Below, piece by piece: positions 56,191 to 64,000 of a DNA stretch of 64,000 nt. Within the stretch, counting starts at the first letter, position 1. Every line of letters starts with the position of its first letter. This stretch comes from Pomphorhynchus laevis (Eukaryota; Acanthocephala; Palaeacanthocephala; Echinorhynchida; Pomphorhynchidae). Under the pieces are notes generated by a model, which saw only the letters and a list, made by a program, of their open reading frames with translations, did not search any database and was not told the origin of the DNA. A program made the position numbers and the translations under genes. The DNA is taken from contig WNNJ02003440.1 of assembly GCA_012934845.2 (NCBI GenBank), positions 372,001-436,000 of the forward strand, read 5' to 3'.

Positions 56191-56699
56191 ATCTAAATTC
56201 GAGCATCTAGTGGAACCAGCAAAGCTAGTAGTTGCTAATCCAAACTATGCTGTTATAAGATATCCTGATAATCGGGAGAACTTTGTTTCTTTACGATACG
56301 TAGCTCCCGGGACCGCGGAACTGACGACATCGATCAATGCTTATAATGGTCTGTGCAATTAATCGAATAATACTACAAATGAGGATCACATTCAAGATAT
56401 TTAGTCTAATCAGAAAATGAACAATAACTCGATTGACGAAGAAGATTACTCCTATGTTCCAGAACCAGGACATGCTATGAACGAATTATCACACAGTTCA
56501 CTAAGACCGCAGCGGAAGAGAAATCACCCCTCGTACTTCCGCAGCAGAAGAGAAATCACCCCTCGTACTTAAACGATTATATTTGGCAGGGTGAATGTCG
56601 TGATTGTATAACATTTTGTTTTGTTTTCTATCTGTATTCAATAAAACCTCTATAGTTCATCACATACTGAATCTAGCCTAACCTCAATAAATCTTCGTT

Positions 56700-56835
56700 C
56701 GCGTGATTCGTCTCGCTGCTATGTTGAGGCGAGGAATAGAGCCGAAACCAGATAACATTGCAGTTTCTCCTGATAAACTCTAATTTTTATTCTGATACGT
56801 CGTCTATTATTTATTAGTCAATTCATAAAAACTGA
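56700..56835 (+). repeat. PLE 3' end repeat
   Basis: TCTCGCTGCTATGTTGAGGCGAGG, then GAGCCGAAACCAGATAACATTGCAGTTTCTCCTGATAAACTCTAA, then TTATTCTGATACGTCGTC. The same block as at 10.5, 38.4 and 57.4 kb, without coding sequence before it. Confidence 0.7.
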
Positions 56836-56864
56836 CTTTTATATTAAATAATTTCATTTAAATA

Positions 56865-57450
56865 ATTTAATAGATGCATATTTTCAACTGGGTTACTATA
56901 AAAAGAAGGTGTATATCTAGATATGAACATTAAATTAACATTAACTAAAACTAATATTAATTTATATCGTAAAGATGACATATTTAAATTTACAAGAAAC
57001 ATATTTTTGCATGAGCATTCATGCATACCATATAATATAAAATATAATACATTAAATAATGAAATTTTAAGAATTGCAACAATATGTAATGATATTGGCT
57101 TTCTTCAAAATCATTCTAAATAATTTAATAGATACATATTTTAAACTAGGTTACTATAAAAATAACATCAAGCAGAAAATAGTAAAATATATAAATCAAC
57201 ACAATAATATAAAGAATAAATTTAAACTCTTAAGTGCCAAATTTTTATGGATGGATAATAAATAATATACTTTGTATTAGAATAAGATACTAGATAGTTT
57301 TATCAGAGGAAATAGATTCATTAGCATGTATTTGGCCCCGCTGCTATGTTGGGTAGAGGAGTTAGGGGCCGAAACCTGATAGCATAGCAGTTCCTCCTGA
57401 TGACCTCTAATTCTTATTATGATACAACGTCTGTTATTTATTAGTCAATT
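56865..57450 (+). mobile_element. PLE C-terminal piece with complete 3' end
   Basis: Frame 56923-57123 reads NIKLTLTKTNINLYRKDDIF, then KFTRNIFLHEHSCIPYNIKY and RIATICNDIGFLQNH. The next frame (57074-57265) continues ILNNLIDTYFKLGYYKNNIK and KLLSAKFLWMDNK, a single frameshift apart. It is followed by GGCCCCGCTGCTATG..GGGGCCGAAACC..CATAGCAGTTCCTCCTGATGACC (57333-57405). This is the best-preserved copy of the block repeated at 10.1-11.7 kb. It matches the segment that follows the RT palm in PLEs; the endonuclease is absent. Confidence 0.78.
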
Positions 57451-57454
57451 CATA

Positions 57455-57855
57455 AAAATTGATTTTTTTAAATTTCAGTTTATAATTCATCTTGATCTAA
57501 ATTATAGAAAATCTTATAACAATTATTTGTTATTAATTAATTTTTTATTATTTAATTATTTAACTTTAATTTTGCATAATTTTTAATTTGCAATATAAAA
57601 TACGTAGACTCTACGTATTTTATAAAGAAGATATTTTTAAGAAGATAGCTTATTTTATTATTTTCAAAATAAATAAAAATTGACTTTTATTTTAAATTCA
57701 CATTTTAAATTTTAATTGATACAAATATAAATTCTATAAAATCTTATATAATTATATTATATCTTTATTTTTTGTATATTGTATAAAATACGTAGAATCA
57801 GTTATTTGATCTCTTCTTATCAATGTTCCGTCATTTTCCACGAACTGTTGCCGCC
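57455..57855. other. AT-rich spacer
   Basis: Runs of TTTTAAATTTAAATTTT and a short repeat of TACGTAGACTCTACGTA (57601-57617), a small palindrome. No gene is seen. Confidence 0.4.
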
Positions 57856-57859
57856 TTTT

Positions 57860-60055
57860 CCTTTTTATTGCCATCTCTCTTTTGAATAAGCTGCCTTCTT
57901 GATATCCCTATTATCTGCACAGCCTTACTCAATTCTTCACTCTTTTCACTTTCTCTTAACTATCTCTCTCGATGATCTCTGCATTCTGTTTGATTCTGAA
58001 CTTACGTCGATCATCGATAAACTTCTGTCCATTCGACCCCGCGTTCTCAGCGCTTGCGCCATGCTCCCTGGTTCGATTCTGACTGTAGTCTTTCTAAGCG
58101 TCGACTCCGTCACTCTTTTCGTGTGTATAATCGCTTTCTTGAACGTTCTTCAACCTCACTCACACCAAATCTCCGTGCTTCCTATCTTTATGTTCGTCGT
58201 TCCCATCTTATTCTTATACGTACTAAACGTACTCTTTTTTGGCGAAACATAACTTGAGTCCTCTTCAAACTCTAAATCTCACTGGAAAATCTTAAACTCA
58301 ATTCATTCAAGATCATCTACTCCTTGTAATATAAATCCTGATGAATTTTAATCTTATCTACAAAACAAGGCTTTCTAATTTACTTTCCCTACTACCATAG
58401 CCCCCTTATACCCTCTCTTCTCTTTAAATACTTCTATCCAAGAGCTATCCGCCTTTTCGTTTAGTCTGATAAAGTTTCTTCGGTTCTGATGTCATTACCT
58501 AATAAAAGCTCACATTCTGACTCAATTCCCACTCACTTGCTTAAAAATATCTCACCGTTCCTAACCACATTGTTTAACACGTCCATCCGTAGCTGTACAT
58601 TTCTTTCCATCTGGAAATGCGCCACTGTTCGTCCTCTCATCAAAAAGCAATCTCTTGACTCCTCACTACCATTTTCGTACCGTCCAATCTCACTTATCCC
58701 AACCCTCTCTAAATTCCTTAAGCGTCTCGTTCTCAAGCAAGTTAATACATATATCTTTTCCTCTAACTTATTTCCTCCCTTCCTAGCCGCTTTTCGCTCT
58801 AATTACTATACTGAAATTGCCTGTCTTAAAGTTTATTACGACTTACTCATATCGCGCGATCATAAATTATGTAGTGTTATAGTTTCTCTTGATATTTCGT
58901 CTGCTTTTGACATCGTCGATCACTCGATTCTTCTACATCGCCTTCGTCATGATTATGGCTTTTCTTTACCAACTATATCATGGTTTTCTTCATATCTATC
59001 AAACCGTACATTTCGCGTCTATTCTAACTCTTCTCTATCCCATCCTTCATCCATCCCGATCGGTGTTCCACAAGGCTCCGTATTAGGCCCTATGCTTTTC
59101 TCTCTTCTTTTCGGTGACTTGTCTTCGATTTCTCATACATTTAACTTACATGTTATGCAATATGCTGTTGACATTCTCATCTATGCTCACGCACCTGATT
59201 ATCGTATTCGTGATATTAGTGTTTCTGTTTCCAGCTGTCTTGTCTCAATTTCCAATCATCTTTCTTCCCTTCGCCTTTCTCTGAATCCTGATAAATCTAA
59301 AATTATGTGGATCCTACCTCGACGCTTCGGCGTAGAACCTCGTTCCGTATCATTAAATTCTACAATTCTTCCTATCGTTGATAATCTCGTTTTCCTAGGC
59401 TTTCATTTCGACAACCGACTTTCACTTAAACCTTTCGTTAGAGATAAAGTACGCTCATCTACCGTGATACTCCGCAATCTCCGTAAAGTTCGTAGATTGA
59501 TCGATTTACCTTATTGTAGGACTCACATATCTTCTCTTCTTTTCTCAAGACTTGATTACTGTCTTAGTTTATTTTCTAACTCACCTAAATCCACTCTTCT
59601 TCTTTTACAACGCATCATCAACGCTGCCGTCCGAGTTCTCCTCCGTCTTCGTCGTTTTGATCATACATCCCACCATCTTGTTTCTCTTGATTGGCCTACC
59701 ATTTATTGTCGTGTTCAAATTCGTCTTCTTATCATTGCTTTTCGCCTTATAACTTCTCATACCCATTCATTTCTCAACCTTCCTTTTCTCGACAATTCTC
59801 GTACTGTGTATTGTGTTCTGCGTTCCTGTAATTCCCTTCTTTTACATGTCCCAAACTACTCAACCTCTTTTGGCTTCCGCTCCTTCGCTGTGGCTGCTCC
59901 TCTCTTGTGGAATCAACTGCCTATTCAATACGCCAATGAACATCTATGCCGTGCTTCAAACGCCAAATCCAATTCCATTTCAACAATTAACTAATTATCT
60001 GTGACTTTTGCTGTTCTTTTTTTGTTTGTTAGTGGTCATGTAAATCTTGGTTAAA
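57860..60055 (+). mobile_element. L2-like LINE, 5'-truncated, second subfamily
   Basis: Begins in the ORF2 linker (AMLPGSILTV and PWFDSDCSLSKRRLRHSFRV near 58050-58100), continues into a long RT frame (58489-59994), and ends with a tail CTGTGACTTTTGCTG..TGGTCATGTAAATC. It is the subfamily of the 29-32 kb copy. Its tail lacks the GCTGGCACG motif of the 45 kb subfamily. Directly downstream (about 60060) begins the second gypsy fossil. Confidence 0.85.
58489..59994 (+). CDS. L2-like LINE ORF2, reverse transcriptase part, motif C mutated
   Basis: 501-residue frame: WKCATVRPLIKKQSLDSSLP, SYRPISLIPTLSKFLKRLVL, IVSLDISSAFDIVDHSILLH (catalytic Asp), PIGVPQGSVLGPMLFSLLFG, then VMQYAVDILIYAHAP. Motif C is YAVD (59161-59172) where the family has YADD: one T for A changes the first catalytic Asp to Val, so polymerase activity should be lost although the frame is open. 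The C-terminus reads LLLHVPNYSTSFGFRSF and WNQLPIQYANEHLCRASN, diverging from the family end (LDVRRAPSF). The last 20 residues may therefore be read out of frame. The start shown is the first Met in frame; the linker lies upstream in other frames. Confidence 0.85.
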   Translation: MSLPNKSSHSDSIPTHLLKNISPFLTTLFNTSIRSCTFLSIWKCATVRPLIKKQSLDSSLPFSYRPISLIPTLSKFLKRLVLKQVNTYIFSSNLFPPFLAAFRSNYYTEIACLKVYYDLLISRDHKLCSVIVSLDISSAFDIVDHSILLHRLRHDYGFSLPTISWFSSYLSNRTFRVYSNSSLSHPSSIPIGVPQGSVLGPMLFSLLFGDLSSISHTFNLHVMQYAVDILIYAHAPDYRIRDISVSVSSCLVSISNHLSSLRLSLNPDKSKIMWILPRRFGVEPRSVSLNSTILPIVDNLVFLGFHFDNRLSLKPFVRDKVRSSTVILRNLRKVRRLIDLPYCRTHISSLLFSRLDYCLSLFSNSPKSTLLLLQRIINAAVRVLLRLRRFDHTSHHLVSLDWPTIYCRVQIRLLIIAFRLITSHTHSFLNLPFLDNSRTVYCVLRSCNSLLLHVPNYSTSFGFRSFAVAAPLLWNQLPIQYANEHLCRASNAKSNSISTIN

Positions 60056-60059
60056 ACCT

Positions 60060-62065
60060 CAAATATCTTCCAATGAAATTGCGATGGACGGTTGTCTTAT
60101 TTAGAATTGCTGACAACGAGTCCAGACGTAAATCATTTGGAATGCCTCATGATGCATGTTGGAACACAAGTCTATGAGCTCATTGAGGATTGCACGGAAT
60201 TTAAGGATGCCATGTCTACACTGGAGCGAATATATATAAAGAAACCTAATGAAATTCTTGCGAGACACATACTGTCGATTCGATCACAGAAAATCGACGA
60301 TAATATAGATTCCTTTCTGCAGTCACTGCGTTCATTGTTCAGAGATTGCAATTTCAAAACTGCAACCGCTGATGAGTTTAGGAATGAGTACATAAGGGAT
60401 TCGTTTATACGGGGTTTGAGGTCAGATACAGTCAGATAGCGTCTTCTCGAATTTGTTCAGTTGGATTTGGACAGGGCTGTCACTGTCGCCAAATCACTTA
60501 CGACCGCACAACAAAGTATCGGCTTTGATCATCTGACTGAAGAATAAGAACCAACTCATAGGTTAAGTGTGATGACTGTCAACACTTAGAATAAAATATC
60601 CTGTGTAATTAAAATGAATTCCGATAACGAATTGGGTTCAAGTCAACATTGTGTAAATCAGGTGAGCGTTACTCCGAACAGTTATACGTACGTAAAGGGT
60701 ACAACATGTTATTTCTGTGGAGGAAGAAAACATCAACGATTAAATTGTCCAGCCAGAATGATAACATGTCATAAATGCGGAAAACAGGGCCACTTTGCCC
60801 GTGTATGCAATTCTTCAAAACGAAATCAAATATCATCGTCAGCTGCATTACTTCCATCCCTCAACGTGAATTCAAACTTTCAGCTAAAGGTCCCGATCTA
60901 TATTATGGATAGGAGGTTCGAAGCATTAGTCGACACTGGCAGCTCTTTGAACTTCTTGGATAGTAAAGTCGCACAGGCGTTAGGCCTTCAAGTACATCGG
61001 GCAGATACCCAAGTATATTTAGCGTCAAAAACCATAAAAAGGTATCTGGAAAATGTACAGTAAATTTGGAACTCGACAATAAGAAGTACCTAAACGTCGA
61101 CATGTTTATTCTACCATAACTTTGCACCGACGCCATTTTTGGTCTACCATTCTTGAAAAAACATGAGAAATTCACAATACAATTTGGCGGATCTTTGTCA
61201 TGCTTTGAAATTGTATCGATAGTTGAAATCGAGAGTTCTCGATTATTTCAAAATCTCAGTTCAGATGTACGCCCTATTGCAACAAAGAGCCGAAAGTTCA
61301 ACAAACAAAATACAAAATTTATTCGAAGCGAGATACAACGTATGCTAAATAATGATGTAATCGAGGAGAGCATATCTCTATGGCGAGCGCAAGTTGTCGT
61401 TGTATCCCGTAATACTGGTAGAAAACGACTTGTAGTCGATTTTTCACAAACGATAAACCGCTATACGTTTCTGGATGCTTATCCGCTACCGAGGATAGCC
61501 GATCTTTGAATGAGGTTTCTAAACACAAATATTATTCTCTTGTTGATTTAAAGGAAGCATATTACCAGATCGATATCGACTCACGGAACAACACTATACA
61601 GCTTTCGAGGCTTGGGGAAAACTCTACCAATTCAAAAAAATTCCCATGGGGGTAACCAATGGAGTTTCCAGTTTCCAGCGATACATAAATAAGTTTATAG
61701 AAATCAACGGGTTAAAAGGGGTGTATTCATACCTTGATGACATTATGTGTGTGGCGCAACGTTTTCGGATCATGAATAAAATCTAAAACGGCTTAAAGAC
61801 GCTTTGCATCGATACGGACTTTAAATCAATAACGATAAAACCCAGTACCGCGTTGAAACAGTACGCACGCTTGGGTACGAGATATCCCACAAAACATTAC
61901 GACCCGATCCCAGTCGACTCGCAGCGCTAAATCAACTAAGGATTCCACACGATAATCAGACACTCAAACGACTTATGGGTTTATTTTCCTATTATAGCAA
62001 GTGGATTAAGAAATTTTCAGCAAAAATAGCGACTTTGACAAGAACGGACTTGACGTTTCCATTGG
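60060..62065 (+). mobile_element. Ty3/gypsy LTR retrotransposon fossil, gag to RT
   Basis: Parts: gag (60092-60560; ELIEDCTEFKDAMSTLERIY), two CCHC zinc knuckles (CYFCGGRKHQRLNC and CHKCGKQGHFARVC, 60708-60811), aspartic protease (ALVDTGSSLNFLD near 60920-60960), and RT (NDVIEESISLWRAQVVVVSR, LDAYPLPRIADL, VYSYLDDIMCV near 61720-61750), then RLMGLFSYYSKWIKKFSAKI before RNase H. RNase H and integrase are absent; an RTE-like LINE 5' end follows at 62066. The gag and protease look like the CsRn1 kind, an inference. It is broken in roughly half a dozen places, fewer than the 52.7 kb copy, so probably younger. No LTRs were recognised. Confidence 0.85.
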
Positions 62066-62640
62066 ATAGACTCGCTCGTACGGCAATGTCTACTCCATTT
62101 CGTGCTGTCTCTGTACATTTGTAGTACAGTTTGTACCCGTCTCTAATTTCCTTGGATTTTCCTCCCTTCCATTTGGTCTCTTGAATTGCACAGATGTCAA
62201 TCTTTCTCCTCTTTAGGTCAGCTGCAATCTCTCGAGATTTACCTGTACCGATTCTTAAGTTGAGCGTCGCCACTCTTATATATGTTTTGACAAGTTTACT
62301 TGCGTTCGGACGGCGTCCTTCCGTCAGGCACCATCACATTTGTCGAACAGACCGGGGCTTGTCTGAACGCACATCCTCGTGAATTTTTCAAAGAGGGCGG
62401 ATGGCAGCTCTTGAAAGCGTCGTTCACAGATAACGCCTTAGTATTGGCGAGGTCATTTTGGTTGTACTTTATCATGGTTGATGGTTGCGACAATTTTTGT
62501 CCTGTGGCTGCCGCATGCCTGTCGTCTGCGTTTGTTTCACGCTCCCAGAATGGAAGCGCTATCCAGTGGCCCCGCGAGGAGGAACAGACAGCACCACCAG
62601 ATGTGTTAAACTGTGGCATTATTTAATTGAATATTCGATG
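62066..62640 (-). mobile_element. RTE-like LINE, 5' end with endonuclease start
   Basis: On the minus strand 62273-62090 reads ATLNLRIGTGKSREIAADLK, then RRKIDICAIQETKWKGGKSK and GYKLYYKCTETARNGVDIAV. This is the start of an RTE-type APE endonuclease (ATLNVRTL.G.G.E..D...RR.DI...QET.WKG..S..I..GYKL.Y). Upstream, 62290-62626 is GC-richer and open over 107 codons, probably the 5' UTR. It is truncated after the endonuclease start (no GDFN or RT), which is unusual because LINE copies normally lose the 5' end, so a rearrangement or second insertion removed the rest. Confidence 0.75.
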
Positions 62641-62880
62641 GAAGGCTACAACTAATTAAAAAGGCCATGAAGTAAAGAGATTTGAATAATTTTATAATAC
62701 ATTATTAATACCGTTTTTTATTTTTTAATTATGATGTTATTTAATTACATAAGCCCATTTATTTAATTTGTAAAATTGGATATATTTATTTCCGATTTTT
62801 TCCAATTTACTGTTGTGTTCTATTAAATTTTTGATCAAAATCGAATATATCACACACCTATTCTTTTATTCCGCTCTTAT
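62640..62880. other. AT-rich spacer
   Basis: Simple T/A-rich DNA leading into the 361-bp repeats. No feature is seen. Confidence 0.4.
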
Positions 62881-63760
62881 ACTAAATGTTCAACGGACAG
62901 TAAACCGTAAGCTGTCTTTTTACTATTGTGAATATTGCTTACACGAGCCGCTATTCTTCATTGGTCGGTTTGGTATTATCCTCGTGTGGTTATTTCAATC
63001 CAATCAACATCACTGTACAATACGATCACTACAATCAGCGTGGGTGAACCTCATCAGCAGTGAGACAAAGCCTACATTTCGTGTTTCGGTCCTGTTAGTG
63101 TTTCTGCTGAACTCCTTGTCGCCGAAATGCTGGTTTATATTTGGATTATATACCAAATTATACAATTAATGTGTTGTATATTTGGTGTGGGCGGTAGCTA
63201 ATATTCGCAATTCGAATCCACCACACGCCGATTTTTTATTCCGTTCTTATACGAAATGTTCACTGGACAGTAAACCGTAAGCTGTCTTTTACTACTGTGA
63301 ATATTGCATACGCGAGCCATTATTCTTAACTGGTCGGTTTGATATTATCCTCGTGTGGTTGTTTGAATCCTATCAGCATCACTGTACACTACAATCAGCG
63401 TGGGTGGACCTCATCAGCAGTGAGCCCACGCCTACATTTCGTGTTTCGCTTTTGTTACTGCTTCTGCTGAACTCCTTGTTGCCGAAATGCTGGTTTATAT
63501 TTGGATTATATACCAAATTATACAATTTATGTGTTCTATAATTGGTGTGTGTGTTAGTGTTTCTGCTGAACTCCTTGTCGCCGAAATGCTGGTTTATATT
63601 TGGCTTATATACCAAATTATACAATTTATTTGTTCTATAATTGGTGTGGGTGTTAACCATTATTTGCAATTTGAATCCACCACACCCTATTCTTATTTTT
63701 TTCGTTCCTGTACGAATTGTTAATGGGACAATAAACCGTAAGTTACCTTTTTGCTATTGT
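62880..63760. repeat. 361-bp repeat, second array: two units and a partial
   Basis: Units start with GTGAATATTGC at 62928 and 63297, a 369-bp step. The first unit holds a 10-bp insertion (TACGATCACT) and is more diverged (GTGAACC, GAGACAAAGCC). The third copy (63560-63760) lacks its first part and begins at TAGTGTTTCTGCTGAACTCC. The array is older than the one at 1.5-2.9 kb. The same element type therefore brackets the window at both ends. Confidence 0.88.
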
Positions 63761-64000
63761 GAAATTTATTTTTATAAATAGTGGTTGCTAAACGAAGAAC
63801 CACTCATTGCTGATTAAATACAGAAGTAAATGATATTCACAGGAACTCGGATACTATTTTAACCATCTGCTTTCTTTGCTTTCCTTACTCATTGTGATCC
63901 AGCTAAACGAGAAATCATTCATTGCTGATGTGCAATATAATAATTAGTAGTAAAATTTATTTTTTATTTCAAATTTTTTGAAATCAACTCAAGTAAACAT
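63760..64000. other. Spacer at window end
   Basis: A short repeat, TAAACGAAGAACCACTCATTGCTGAT and TAAACGAGAAATCATTCATTGCTGAT (63789-63815 and 63904-63930), is visible. No gene. Confidence 0.4.

Larger units (their letters stand above)
52690..56660 (+). mobile_element. Ty3/gypsy LTR retrotransposon fossil, internal region
   Basis: Parts in the expected order: a CCHC zinc knuckle (CRKCHKVGHFAKVC, about 53307-53348), aspartic protease with DTG (53453), RT (YHFNRLPFGLKNAVSFFQRA and a YLDN box near 54230), RNase H (LTVETDASDVS near 54645), integrase (KRLCMDFKG, VAVDELSRYLFAFP, CPNYVHSDRG near 55205-55400; GNGQCERFNS near 55712) and a proline/arginine-rich end. The RT text is of the trematode/insect CsRn1-like kind, an inference. 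The fossil is old and broken in many places (ten or more). Two CR1-like LINE 3' fragments are inserted in its integrase region. No LTRs were recognised at either end. Confidence 0.8.

Noticed and set aside
62813-63723. Frames of 60-118 residues in the 361-bp repeats
   Set aside because: The same text appears in every unit in shifting frames with stops; no conserved protein, so treated as non-coding repeat.

Overview
The window is a repeat-choked, AT-rich piece of an animal nuclear genome. Intron-split genes with GT/AG borders, CR1/L2-type LINEs, Penelope-like elements (PLEs) and Ty3/gypsy elements all point to a metazoan. The style of the LINE and gypsy proteins and the AT-rich introns suggest a flatworm, perhaps a trematode; that is inference, and another invertebrate is possible. 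The only host gene I can support lies on the minus strand and runs from about 40.7 kb down to 3.75 kb. It encodes a myotubularin-related pseudophosphatase of the MTMR10/11/12 type. Ten exon pieces are proposed: 40701-40739 (tentative), 40173-40315 (GRAM/PH), 24698-24784, 24516-24651, 24274-24360, 22168-22463, 12539-12638, 12353-12462, 5305-5621 and 3753-4289 (stop codon). Most flanking splice phases fit; two mismatches imply unseen small exons. Layout: 0.2-3.3 kb holds PLE debris and a tandem 361-bp repeat linked to the PLE; 3.7-5.7 kb the last two MTMR exons; 5.9-8.5 kb dispersed repeats and hairpins; 10.1-11.8 kb a cluster of PLE 3' ends; 12.3-12.6 kb two MTMR exons; 13.0-13.9 kb a LINE relic; 14.3-15.8 kb a broken element with an unusual reverse transcriptase; 16.2-20.9 kb foldback repeats and a GC-richer unassigned block; 22.1-24.8 kb four MTMR exons; 25-29 kb AT-rich intron with small repeats; 29-32.2 kb an L2-like LINE (minus); 32.7-37.5 kb an I/Jockey-like LINE split by an L2-like piece; 37.6-39.7 kb PLE reverse-transcriptase and 3'-end pieces, the latter as a large foldback; 39.8-40.8 kb a CR1 tail and the first MTMR exons; 41-43 kb another L2-like copy; 43-51.4 kb a CR1-like LINE (minus) interrupted by a nearly full L2-like LINE; 52.7-56.6 kb a gypsy fossil carrying two CR1 3' fragments; 56.7-57.4 kb PLE 3' ends; 57.9-60.0 kb an L2-like LINE with a long RT frame; 60.06-62.06 kb a second gypsy fossil; 62.07-62.6 kb the 5' end of an RTE-like LINE; 62.9-63.75 kb more 361-bp repeats. 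The most interesting thread is that three separate PLE-associated or foldback repeat families carry hammerhead-ribozyme core modules (CTGANGA and GAAA next to a matching short helix). Where PLE protein is present, these modules lie on its coding strand.
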